Source: Rhizobiales bacterium 65-9
GTDB taxonomy: Bacteria > Pseudomonadota > Alphaproteobacteria > Rhizobiales > Beijerinckiaceae
DNA length: 33,676 nt
NCBI GenBank assembly: GCA_001899525.1
Contig: MKVY01000043.1
Coordinates: 620 to 34,295, forward strand
Direction: 5' to 3'
Shown: positions 15,450 to 25,041 of the stretch, in pieces
How the letters are laid out: each line of letters begins with the position of its first letter
Numbering within the stretch: the stretch's first letter is position 1
The notes under the pieces: generated by a model
Told to the model about the DNA's origin: nothing
Database searches by the model: none
Seen by the model: only the letters and a program-made list of their open reading frames with translations
Position numbers and translations under genes: made by a program

Positions 15450-15480
15450 ATTGACGTCAATCTTGATCGAATTAATCAAT
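15450..15480. promoter_or_regulatory. Paired palindromes, candidate operator of divergent citrate synthase genes
   Basis: A perfect 12-base palindrome, ATTGACGTCAAT (15450-15461), is followed directly by a second inverted repeat, TTGAT (15463-15467) / ATCAA (15475-15479). They share the half-site ATTGA/TCAAT, present at 15450, 15457 and 15476. The stretch is AT-rich within a GC-rich region and lies in the 81-base gap between two divergent starts. TTGACG at 15451 could also be a -35 element. Binding by the HTH-citrate synthase encoded next to it is a plausible inference only. Confidence 0.45.
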
Positions 15481-15490
15481 GTGAGGCGCG

Positions 15491-16654
15491 ATGGCGTGGA
15501 TGACCGCCGGCGAAGCGCTCGCGGCGCTTGGAACGCGGCCGCAGACGCTCTACGCCAATGTGAGCCGCGGCCGCATCGAGGCGAAGCCGGATCCCGCCGA
15601 TCCGCGCCGCAGCCTCTACAGCGCGGCCGACGTGAAGCGGCTGGCCGCCCGCCGCCGGCGGCTCAAATCGGAAACACTGGCGGCGGATGCGATCCGCTGG
15701 GGCGATCCCGTCCTGTCGTCGGCGCTGTCGACGGTGCAGCGCGGCCGATTGTTCTATCGCGGCCGCGACGCGGCCGCGCTCGCGTCGCACGCCACGCTTG
15801 AAGACGTCGCCGCGCTGCTGTGGCGGGCGCCGACGGTCGGTTTTTCACGCGAGCCGCTGAAGCGCGGAGCGCCTGACGCAGAAACGCCGATCACGCGCGC
15901 GTTCCTCGCATTGTCGGCGCTCGCCGGCGCCGCGCTGCCGACGCTGGGCCGCTCGGAATCCGCGCTCCATGCCGAAGCGTGCGCGGTCGTTTCCGCGATG
16001 GCGGACGCAATGCTGCGCGACGATGCGCGAGCGCGCAGGCGGTCTCTTCACGAGCGCATCGCGGCGGCGTGGGCGAAGCCGAAGGCCGCCGATCCGATCC
16101 GGCGCGCGCTCGTTCTTCTCGCCGATCATGACCTGAACGCATCGACCTTCGCGGCGCGCGTTGCGGCTTCGACAGGCGCATCGCTCGCCGCCTGCGCCCT
16201 GTCCGGGCTTGCGACGCTGACGGGTCCGCGGCATGGCGGCGCGTCGGCCGCCGCGCAGGCGTTCGCTGCATCGGCCGCGCGCGACGGCGTCGGCGAGGCG
16301 GTTCGCGCATGGCTCGCGCAGGGGCGCGCCATTCCCGCGTTCGGCCATCGGCTCTATCCAGACGGCGACGCGCGCGCGGCCGCGCTGATGGATTCCTTCA
16401 CGCCGACGCCGCTTTTCGCCGAACTCGCCGAAGCCGGCGCCGCGGCGACGGGCGAGAAACCCAACATCGACTTCGCGCTCGCCGCGATGACAGCGTCGTT
16501 CAAATTGCCGCGAGAGGCGCCGATGGTTCTGTTCGCTCTGTCGCGATGCGCGGGATGGCTCGCGCACGCGCTGGAGCAGGCGGCGAACGGCGATCTGATC
16601 CGGCCGCGCGCGCGCTATGTTGGGCCGCCGCCTTCTTTGTCCGACCGCGATTGA
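15491..16654 (+). CDS. Citrate synthase family protein with N-terminal helix-turn-helix
   Basis: Protein of 387 residues. Residues 1-55 resemble a MerR/excisionase-type DNA-binding domain: MTAGEALAALGTRPQTLYAN (helix-turn-helix), then NVSRGRIEAKPDPADPRR and LYSAADVKRLAARR (wing and helix). Residues about 65-380 form a citrate synthase fold: TVQRGRLFYRGRD, DHDLNASTFAARV with His213, GPRHGGAS with His248, AFGHRLYPDGDARA with His286, PNIDFAL with Asp327 and RPRARYVGPP. The expected catalytic His-His-Asp set is therefore intact, unlike in the divergent neighbour. GAGG lies 4 bases before the ATG. The family has been seen in other Rhizobiales as 'citrate synthase family protein'. Whether it is an enzyme, a regulator or both is unknown; the adjacent palindromes suggest autoregulation. 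Confidence 0.85.
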   Translation: MAWMTAGEALAALGTRPQTLYANVSRGRIEAKPDPADPRRSLYSAADVKRLAARRRRLKSETLAADAIRWGDPVLSSALSTVQRGRLFYRGRDAAALASHATLEDVAALLWRAPTVGFSREPLKRGAPDAETPITRAFLALSALAGAALPTLGRSESALHAEACAVVSAMADAMLRDDARARRRSLHERIAAAWAKPKAADPIRRALVLLADHDLNASTFAARVAASTGASLAACALSGLATLTGPRHGGASAAAQAFAASAARDGVGEAVRAWLAQGRAIPAFGHRLYPDGDARAAALMDSFTPTPLFAELAEAGAAATGEKPNIDFALAAMTASFKLPREAPMVLFALSRCAGWLAHALEQAANGDLIRPRARYVGPPPSLSDRD

Positions 16655-16678
16655 GCGACGCTCGTCGCGGCGGGCCCG

Positions 16679-17416
16679 TCAAAGAGAAATGGGCTCGTCG
16701 GGAAAAGCGAGATTCTGGACGTTGCGATAGGTTTCGCCTGACGCAGCCGGTCCGAGATAATTCACGATGATCGTTTGCCGCAGGCCGTTCAGCGGACGGC
16801 GATCGAAGCCGTGCCAGCTCACGTCGGACGGCGTGAAGAAATAGCCGAACCGCGCGCCGTGCGGCGGCCGCGCCGTCGCCTGTTCAAAATCGGCGCGATC
16901 GGGGTCGCGTCCCTGCGCGACGGCGGCGCTGATGCGCGCGGCGCGATCAGGCTTCGGCGTGTAGAGATCGGTTCGGGCGTCGGCGAGTTTCGGATCGTCG
17001 CTCAGATAGAACAGGCCAGTGAAGCGCTTGACGCCGAGATCGCGATGCGGGTGCAGTTCGCTGACGCCGCAATCACAGGCGAGCTCCATCAGGAGATACG
17101 CGCTTTTGAGCAGCGCGCCGGACGCGGCCGCGAGCGCCGCGACGACGTCGCGATCCTGAAACACGCGCGCCAGCATGTCAGCCGGCCGATGCGCGGCGCG
17201 AACCGAAGGATTGAAATAGAATCGCGAGTCGTTGCCGTCCGAGCGCGCGCCAGTCATGGCGCGCGACGCCGCAGGCAGCGCGCGCAAGTCCTCGCGCAGC
17301 GGCGCGGCAACGGGATCTGTCACGACGTGATAGGGAAAGGGCCTTTCATGATCCGCGCGCCGGTCGCGAATGCTGTCGAGAAGCTGGCGTTTCGCCTGAT
17401 CGAGACTGCACGGCAT
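16679..17416 (-). CDS. 2-oxoglutarate/Fe(II) oxygenase-like protein
   Basis: Protein of 245 residues with the marks of a double-stranded beta-helix dioxygenase: an HxD pair His124/Asp126 in SELHPHRDLGVKRFTG, a distal His202 in DVSWHGFDRR, and Arg213 in LRQTIIVNYL for binding the 2-oxoglutarate carboxylate. The metal-binding triad and arginine are in the right order and spacing. The N-terminal 110 residues are mostly helical and not recognised. I chose the ATG at 17416 because GGAGG lies about 8 bases upstream; a longer frame to 17689 reads into Arg-rich shadow sequence. It is convergent with the HTH-citrate synthase, 24 bases apart. The substrate (protein, lipid or small molecule) is unknown, and no biosynthetic partner is nearby. 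Confidence 0.72.
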   Translation of the reverse strand: MPCSLDQAKRQLLDSIRDRRADHERPFPYHVVTDPVAAPLREDLRALPAASRAMTGARSDGNDSRFYFNPSVRAAHRPADMLARVFQDRDVVAALAAASGALLKSAYLLMELACDCGVSELHPHRDLGVKRFTGLFYLSDDPKLADARTDLYTPKPDRAARISAAVAQGRDPDRADFEQATARPPHGARFGYFFTPSDVSWHGFDRRPLNGLRQTIIVNYLGPAASGETYRNVQNLAFPDEPISL

Positions 17417-17914
17417 CCTCGACCTCCGATCTATGGGCTGGGAATAAAGCTGAAGAACAGACTCGCGGGACGGCCGTCGCGACCGTTCGCGACAACGAAA
17501 CGCAAGGAGCGCGCGTTCCGGACGGCGCGCCATGGAGGCGCGCCTTGGAGCGGATGATGCAGGTTGGCGGGATGGCGCGCCTTCTCGCAAAACCCGGCTC
17601 GTCCGCCCATCTGCGGGATCGTCGCGCCGGCTGCGCAGGCCAAGGGATTCAGACGCATGCCGATCTCGGGCGCGACTGCCTGTTCGCACGCACCGTCAGC
17701 CCGCCACCGGCCAAGATTGTGGCGAAATTGATCCAAAATCTCGATATGTGACGGGAAGCCGCCAGCGCGCGCGTCTGTCGGCGCGCCGCCGTCCGATGTT
17801 GCGCGTTTACCACGCATTGACCAAACCGCCGCGATCGCTGCGCCAGCCGCGCTTCGGTTAACCTTACGCCGAAGTTTCGCCAGAACCGGGCGATTTTCAT
17901 GGCGGCCGAAAGAT
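17417..17914. other. Long intergenic stretch without a convincing gene
   Basis: About 500 bases between the oxygenase gene and the pal leader. Short open frames exist on both strands, but their translations are Arg/Ala-rich, lack ribosome binding sites and match nothing I know. A near-palindrome GGCGCGCC-ATGGA-GGCGCGCC lies around 17525-17545. GGTTAACC (about 17867-17874) is a short palindrome of the type sometimes bound by CtrA. The part nearest the oxygenase must carry its promoter. The region may be a decayed gene or hold a small RNA; neither is shown. Confidence 0.4.
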
Positions 17915-17947
17915 CCGGTCAAGGTTGATGAACCTTTTGTTGACCGG
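17915..17947 (+). promoter_or_regulatory. Hairpin in the pal leader region
   Basis: CCGGTC (17915-17920) pairs with GACCGG (17942-17947), and AAGGTT (17921-17926) pairs with AACCTT (17931-17936) around a GATG loop, leaving a five-base bulge (TTGTT). This makes a 12-pair stem. An alternative pairing uses CCGGTCAA with TTGACCGG. It ends 53 bases before the pal start. It could be a leader regulatory structure, a protein-binding site or a terminator of an upstream transcript. Confidence 0.4.
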
Positions 17948-18000
17948 CCGCATGCGAGAGGTGAGCGACGATGATTTTCGCGGTGTCCGGAGTGACGAGT

Positions 18001-18498
18001 ATGCGTATCGGCGCGCGTTCCATGAAACTGGCCGCCGTGTTCGCCGCGGCGCTGGCGATGGGCGCCTGCGCGCGCAACGCCGCAGACGGCGGAATGAACG
18101 GCGCGGGCGCGCTCGGCTCGGCGCCGGCCGGGTCCGCGCAGGAATTCACCGCGAGCGTCGGCGATCGCATCTTCTTCGAAACGGATTCGCCGCAACTGAC
18201 CGCGCAGGCGACCGCGACGCTGGACAAGCAGGCGGCGTGGCTGACGCGCTACTCGCAATATCCGATCCTGATCGAAGGCCACGCCGACGAGCGCGGCACG
18301 CGCGAATACAACTTCGCGCTCGGCGCGCAGCGGGCGCAGACGGCGCGCGACTATCTGGTGGCGCGCGGCGTGCCGGCCGGGCGCATCCGCACCACCTCCT
18401 ACGGGAAGGAGCGGCCGGTCGCGGTCTGCAACGACATTTCCTGCTGGTCGCAGAATCGCCGCGCCGTCACGGTGATCGGCGGCGCGCCGACCTCCTGA
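18001..18498 (+). CDS. pal: Peptidoglycan-associated lipoprotein Pal
   Basis: Outer-membrane lipoprotein of 165 residues. The signal peptide ends in LAMGAC, so Cys23 should be the lipidated residue. A short Gly/Ala linker leads to an OmpA-like domain (about 50-160) with FFETDSPQL, the peptidoglycan-binding loop GHADERGTREYNFALGAQRA (Asp96 and Arg111 expected to hold meso-diaminopimelate), TTSYGKERPV and SWSQNRRAV-like C-terminal segments. I chose the ATG at 18001 because GGAG lies 8 bases upstream; ATG 18022 would shorten the signal n-region. It completes the Tol-Pal system, but it is 3.75 kb from tolB and is probably transcribed from its own promoter. A strong terminator follows at 18600. 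Confidence 0.96.
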   Translation: MRIGARSMKLAAVFAAALAMGACARNAADGGMNGAGALGSAPAGSAQEFTASVGDRIFFETDSPQLTAQATATLDKQAAWLTRYSQYPILIEGHADERGTREYNFALGAQRAQTARDYLVARGVPAGRIRTTSYGKERPVAVCNDISCWSQNRRAVTVIGGAPTS

Positions 18499-18599
18499 CC
18501 GGATCGCTTCGACCTCCCCCTATGCGGTTGCGCGGGCGCATGGCGTCCCCCCGTGCATGGGAGGTTCGGGGGCGGCCGCTTCCTGAGCGGTTCATGCCC

Positions 18600-18645
18600 A
18601 ACCGGCGTCCGGGCCGCTTCAGGCGTCCGGACGCCGGTTCTTTTT
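18600..18645 (+). terminator. Rho-independent terminator after pal
   Basis: Perfect 13-base inverted repeat: AACCGGCGTCCGG (18600-18612) and CCGGACGCCGGTT (18627-18639), with a 14-base loop, followed by CTTTTT (18640-18645). It lies about 100 bases after the pal stop and separates pal from cpoB. Confidence 0.9.
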
Positions 18646-18768
18646 CATCTTGGTTTGCCGAAGCGCCGGTAAAGAGGCGGCCGCGTCCATAATTTGGGCG
18701 CGAGGCGCGTCGATGATAGACGCACCATCAATTCTGCGAGGCTCCGCTTCGCGCCAGACGACACGAGC

Positions 18769-19695
18769 ATGAAACGCATCGTTTTTTCATTGGCCGCGGC
18801 CTTTCTTGTCAGCGCCGCCCCCGCGGCGCTCGCCCAGCAGGACCCGGCGGAACTGCTGCTGCGCGTGACGCGGCTCGAGACGCAACTGCGCCAGATGTCG
18901 GGGCAGATCGAGGCTCTCCAGTTTCAGAACCGGAAGCTCGAGGAGGAGCTGACGCGCTTCCGGAAGGATGTCGACATCCGGTTTGAGGATCTGGGCAAGC
19001 CGGCCGCGCGCTCCGGCGGGGCCGCGCCGCCGCGCGCCGGCGCGCCGACGCCGGTCTCCCCGCCCCCCGCCGTAGGCGGCCGCCGCAGCGACGCCTTCGA
19101 TCCCGACACGCACCCGGAGTCGCCGGGCGTTCCGCGCCAACTCGGCTCGACGCCCGCCTCGCCGCCGCTGGCGCGGTCCGGATCGACTCAAGGCGACGCC
19201 ATCATGGAAGAGGACGAGCCGGGGACGCGGCAGGCCGGCGCGCCGCTTGATCTCTCTCAGCCGCGGGCCGGCGGTTCGCCGCCGCCGATCGGCGTTTCGC
19301 CGCCGAGCCAGGCGCGCGCCGATTTCGACGTCGCGATGGGGATGATCCAGCGCGGCGAGTATCCCGCGGCCGAGATGGCCTTCCGGCAATTCCTCCAGTC
19401 GCATCCGCGATCGGCGCTGGCGCCGGACGCGACCTATTGGCTCGGCGAGAGCTACTCCCAGCGCAATCTGCATCGCGACGCCGCCGAGCAATATCTGAAG
19501 GTGACGACGAACTGGCCGCAATCGGCCAGAGCCGCGGATTCGATGCTGAAGCTCGGCGTTTCGCTGGCCGCGCTCGGCGCCCGGGATCAGGCCTGCTCGA
19601 CCTATCGCGAGGTCGACCGCAAATATCCGAACGCCTCGCCCGGCGTGAAGCGCGGCGTGGAGCGCGAGTTCAAGCGCGCGCGGTGCGCGGCGTGA
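18769..19695 (+). CDS. cpoB: Cell division coordinator CpoB (YbgF)
   Basis: Periplasmic protein of 308 residues that coordinates peptidoglycan synthesis with Tol-driven outer-membrane constriction. The signal peptide is MKRIVFSLAAAFLVSAAPAA, with cleavage near ALAQ. A trimerising coiled coil follows at about residues 27-75 (LLLRVTRLETQLRQMSGQIE and on). Next is a Pro/Gly/Ala-rich linker at about 80-180, then TPR repeats with DFDVAMGMIQRGEYPAAEMA, PDATYWLGESYSQRNLHRDA, MLKLGVSLAALGARDQACST and a closing basic helix. The ATG at 18769 fits the signal peptide; a frame beginning at 18694 adds an implausible leader. The stop overlaps the start of tilS in TGATG. It has the usual position after pal, though a terminator lies between. 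Confidence 0.93.
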   Translation: MKRIVFSLAAAFLVSAAPAALAQQDPAELLLRVTRLETQLRQMSGQIEALQFQNRKLEEELTRFRKDVDIRFEDLGKPAARSGGAAPPRAGAPTPVSPPPAVGGRRSDAFDPDTHPESPGVPRQLGSTPASPPLARSGSTQGDAIMEEDEPGTRQAGAPLDLSQPRAGGSPPPIGVSPPSQARADFDVAMGMIQRGEYPAAEMAFRQFLQSHPRSALAPDATYWLGESYSQRNLHRDAAEQYLKVTTNWPQSARAADSMLKLGVSLAALGARDQACSTYREVDRKYPNASPGVKRGVEREFKRARCAA

Positions 19696-20753
19696 TGGTC
19701 CGCGGTCGCGACGGAGCGATTTCCGCCGCGCCGCCCATCGACGACGCGGAGGCGGCGGAACTCTTCTCTCCCTGGGAGGCCGCGACGGCTGTGGTGATCG
19801 CCGTCTCGGGAGGGCCGGATTCGGTCGCGCTCCTCGGGCTCGCGGCCCGCTGGCGTCTCGCGGGCGGCGGCGCGAGGCTGATGAGCGCCACATTCGATCA
19901 CGGGCTTCGGCCGGAATCGGCGCGCGAGGCGCGCGCGGTGGCGGCGTTTTCGGAACGGCTCGGGGTCAACCATCGCACCCTGCTCTGGGAGGGGGAGAAG
20001 CCGACGACCCGCGTGCAGGAACGGGCGCGCGAGGCGCGCTACGACGCGCTCGCGCGGCATGCGATCGAGAACGAGGCGAGTCATGTCGCCGTCGCGCATC
20101 ACCAGGGCGACCAGGCGGAGACGGTGCTGATCCGCATCGCGGCCGGCAGCGGCGTCGGCGGTCTCGCCGGGATGAGCAAGGTGTCCTGGCGCAACGGGGT
20201 GGCCATTCACAGGCCGCTGCTGGACGTGACCAAGGACCGGCTCGTCGCCACCTGCCGCGCCCGCGGCTGGCTGTTCGTCGAAGATCCGAGCAACGAGAAC
20301 GACCGTTTCGCGCGGGCGCGCTGGCGCGCGCTCACGCCCGCGCTGGCCGCGGAAGGGCTGACCGAAAAGCGCCTGATCATGCTAGCGAGCCGGGTTCGCC
20401 GGGCCGAGGCGGCGATCGAAGGCATGGTCGACGCCTGGATGGAAGCCGATCATTGGCGCATCGAAGACGACGGGCTGATCGTGGACGCGCAATCCTGGGC
20501 GGCGGCGGCGGCCGAAGTCCGCACGCGGGCGCTGTCGCGATTCATCCGCAAGACGGCGGAGACCTACGGCGTCGCCGGAGCGCCGGAGCGGCTGGAAAGG
20601 CTCGAGCGACTGGAGGCGCAGATCGCGGCGGCCGTCGCCGCGGCGCAGCCGCTCACCCGCAACCTTCGCGGCGTTCTGGTGAGCTTCGACGGCGAGGCCA
20701 CGCTCGTTTTCGCGCCGGAGCCGCCCCGCCGGCAAACAGCGCGTTCATCCTGA
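19695..20753 (+). CDS. tilS: tRNA(Ile)-lysidine synthase TilS
   Basis: Essential ATP-dependent enzyme of 352 residues that attaches lysine to C34 of the tRNA(Ile) CAU anticodon, switching it from Met to Ile. The N-type ATP pyrophosphatase loop SGGPDS is at 38-43. FDHGLRPES, TRVQERAREARYDAL and the AHHQGDQAETVLIR block follow; in the last, Gly stands where Asp is common. VEDPSNENDRFARARWR supports TilS over other PP-loop enzymes. The C-terminal part is shorter and less conserved, as in other alphaproteobacterial forms. The ATG at 19695 overlaps the cpoB stop codon, implying coupled translation. An open frame from 19437 is out of frame with cpoB and is not used. ftsH follows after 130 bases. 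Confidence 0.93.
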   Translation: MVRGRDGAISAAPPIDDAEAAELFSPWEAATAVVIAVSGGPDSVALLGLAARWRLAGGGARLMSATFDHGLRPESAREARAVAAFSERLGVNHRTLLWEGEKPTTRVQERAREARYDALARHAIENEASHVAVAHHQGDQAETVLIRIAAGSGVGGLAGMSKVSWRNGVAIHRPLLDVTKDRLVATCRARGWLFVEDPSNENDRFARARWRALTPALAAEGLTEKRLIMLASRVRRAEAAIEGMVDAWMEADHWRIEDDGLIVDAQSWAAAAAEVRTRALSRFIRKTAETYGVAGAPERLERLERLEAQIAAAVAAAQPLTRNLRGVLVSFDGEATLVFAPEPPRRQTARSS

Positions 20754-20883
20754 CATCAGATTCCATGCGCCGACGGGGGTGAATTGCGCCGGCTTCACTT
20801 GGCACAATCCCGCCGCGAACCTATCTTAACGTGGCGATTGGGAGGCTCGGCGGTTGGTCGTCATCGCTCCCGTGGAAAAGGCG

Positions 20884-22812
<1,929 letters not shown>

Positions 22813-22821
22813 CGGATTGCG

Positions 22822-22853
22822 AAAAAAACGCCGGGCGAAAGCCCGGCTTTTTT
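22822..22853. terminator. Bidirectional Rho-independent terminator
   Basis: GCCGGGC (22830-22836), a GAAA loop and GCCCGGC (22841-22847) form a perfect stem. It is flanked by an A-run on the left (22822-22828) and a T-run on the right (22848-22853), so it can work on both strands. It serves the convergent ftsH and SDR genes. Confidence 0.95.
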
Positions 22854-22880
22854 GTTTGCGCATTTTTTTACATGGGCCCG

Positions 22881-23669
<789 letters not shown>

Positions 23670-23730
23670 GTGCGAGTGTCCACGGTTTCAAGCAGCATGA
23701 CGGCCCTTCGCCCAAAGGCAAGGGCGCCGA

Positions 23731-24951
23731 TCAGCGCGCCGGCGCCGCCGCCGCCATCGCCGAGCGCAACAGCCAGGCCATCGCCATGAGGGACGCGCAG
23801 AACAGCAGCGCCGGCAGAAGCATGGCGTTGGCCACGCCGAATGTCGCGCCAGCCCATGCGGCGAGGAGCGCGCCGAGCGGACGCGCGCCGTAATTCGCGG
23901 CCTGCATGGTGGCGCCGACGCGCCCCATCATCGACGCGGGCGTCAACCGCTGCCGCAGCGAGGTCTGGGTCACCGCCCAGAGCATCGGCCCGAATCCCAG
24001 CAGAAAGAACGCCAGCCAGAGCGCCAATTCAGCGCCTGCGGGCCGGGCCATCGCGATGATCGCGCCCGCCGCGGCGGAGACGAGCGGCCCGAAGATCAGC
24101 AGGGACGAAAGCGAGAATCGCGCGGCGATCGCCGGCGCGAACAGGGCGCTGAGCAGAAGGCCGGCGCCGAACGCTGTCCATGCGCGGCCGATCGCCGGCG
24201 CGTCGAGACCAAGCCGCTCCGTCGCGAACGGAACGAACAGAGCCGTCAGCGCGAAGAAGGCCATGTTCCAGAAGATGGCGCAGAGGGCGATGGCGCGCAG
24301 CGCGGCGTGCGCAACGACGAATCGCGCGCCGTCGCGGATCGAGGCGAGCATCGGCGCCGCTTTCGCCAGCGCGTCGTTCGGAAGTCCGCTGCTCGCGGCG
24401 AAAGCAACGAGCCCACAGGCGGCCGACGCGAGAAAAACGGCGAAGCCCGCGCCATGCGCGACAAGCCACGCCGCCGGCGCCGGCGTTGCAAGCGTCGCGA
24501 CGGCGCGCGCGAGTTCGAGGCGCGCGTTGGCGCTGGGAAGATGAGCCGCGTCGATCGCGCGCGGTGTCAATGCGAACACGGACAGCACGATCGTCACCAC
24601 GCCGCCGGCCGTCGCAAAGCAGGCGAGGGCGAGAAGCCAGAGCGACGTCTGCGGAAGCGAGAGCGCCAACAGCCCGAGCAGGGAGCCGGCCATCGCGGCG
24701 AGGGCGCCGGCCCGCATGAGCGCGCGCCGGGACAGTCGATCGGCGAGCGCGCCGACAGGCAGCGACAGGATGAGCCACGCGGCCGACTGCGCGGCGACGA
24801 GAAGGCCGATCATGCGCGCATCGGCGCCGGCGGCGGCCGCCAGCAGCGGAATCGCCGCGAGCGTCATCTGGTCGGCGGCGTGCATCGCCGCGGAGGCGGC
24901 GACGAGGCGGGGGAAGATCGACGGCGCCTCGGCGGCGGGCGTGGAAGACAT
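23731..24951 (-). CDS. MFS transporter
   Basis: Protein of 406 residues with about 12 hydrophobic segments in two halves. The loop between segments 2 and 3, LPVGALADRLSRRALMRAGA, carries the major-facilitator signature (G-x-x-x-D-R-x-x-R-R). The second half contains GPMLWAVTQTSLRQRLTPA and MMGRVGATMQAANYGARPLG, a pattern seen in MFS_3 / enterobactin-exporter-like proteins, so export of a small molecule is possible. The ATG at 24951 has AAAGGAT about 8 bases upstream. It is followed on the same strand by an SDR gene. Its antisense strand is open for more than a kilobase because of high GC content. The substrate is unknown. Confidence 0.88.
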   Translation of the reverse strand: MSSTPAAEAPSIFPRLVAASAAMHAADQMTLAAIPLLAAAAGADARMIGLLVAAQSAAWLILSLPVGALADRLSRRALMRAGALAAMAGSLLGLLALSLPQTSLWLLALACFATAGGVVTIVLSVFALTPRAIDAAHLPSANARLELARAVATLATPAPAAWLVAHGAGFAVFLASAACGLVAFAASSGLPNDALAKAAPMLASIRDGARFVVAHAALRAIALCAIFWNMAFFALTALFVPFATERLGLDAPAIGRAWTAFGAGLLLSALFAPAIAARFSLSSLLIFGPLVSAAAGAIIAMARPAGAELALWLAFFLLGFGPMLWAVTQTSLRQRLTPASMMGRVGATMQAANYGARPLGALLAAWAGATFGVANAMLLPALLFCASLMAMAWLLRSAMAAAAPAR

Positions 24952-25041
24952 GGGCGCATCCTTTCGGCTTTGCGCGCATGTCGCCGGTTTGTCGCGCGAC
25001 GGCGACCCGATTCCTATGGAGTCGCCGATCGCGAAAGCGCG

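Noticed and set aside
17532-17900. Small open frames on both strands upstream of pal
   Set aside because: No ribosome binding site, no recognisable sequence, and composition typical of shadow frames. Kept only as an unexplained intergenic stretch.
24980-25006. GTCGCCG/CGGCGAC hairpin after prpE as a terminator
   Set aside because: The stem is real, but there is no T-run on either strand, and such short GC stems occur often by chance in this sequence.
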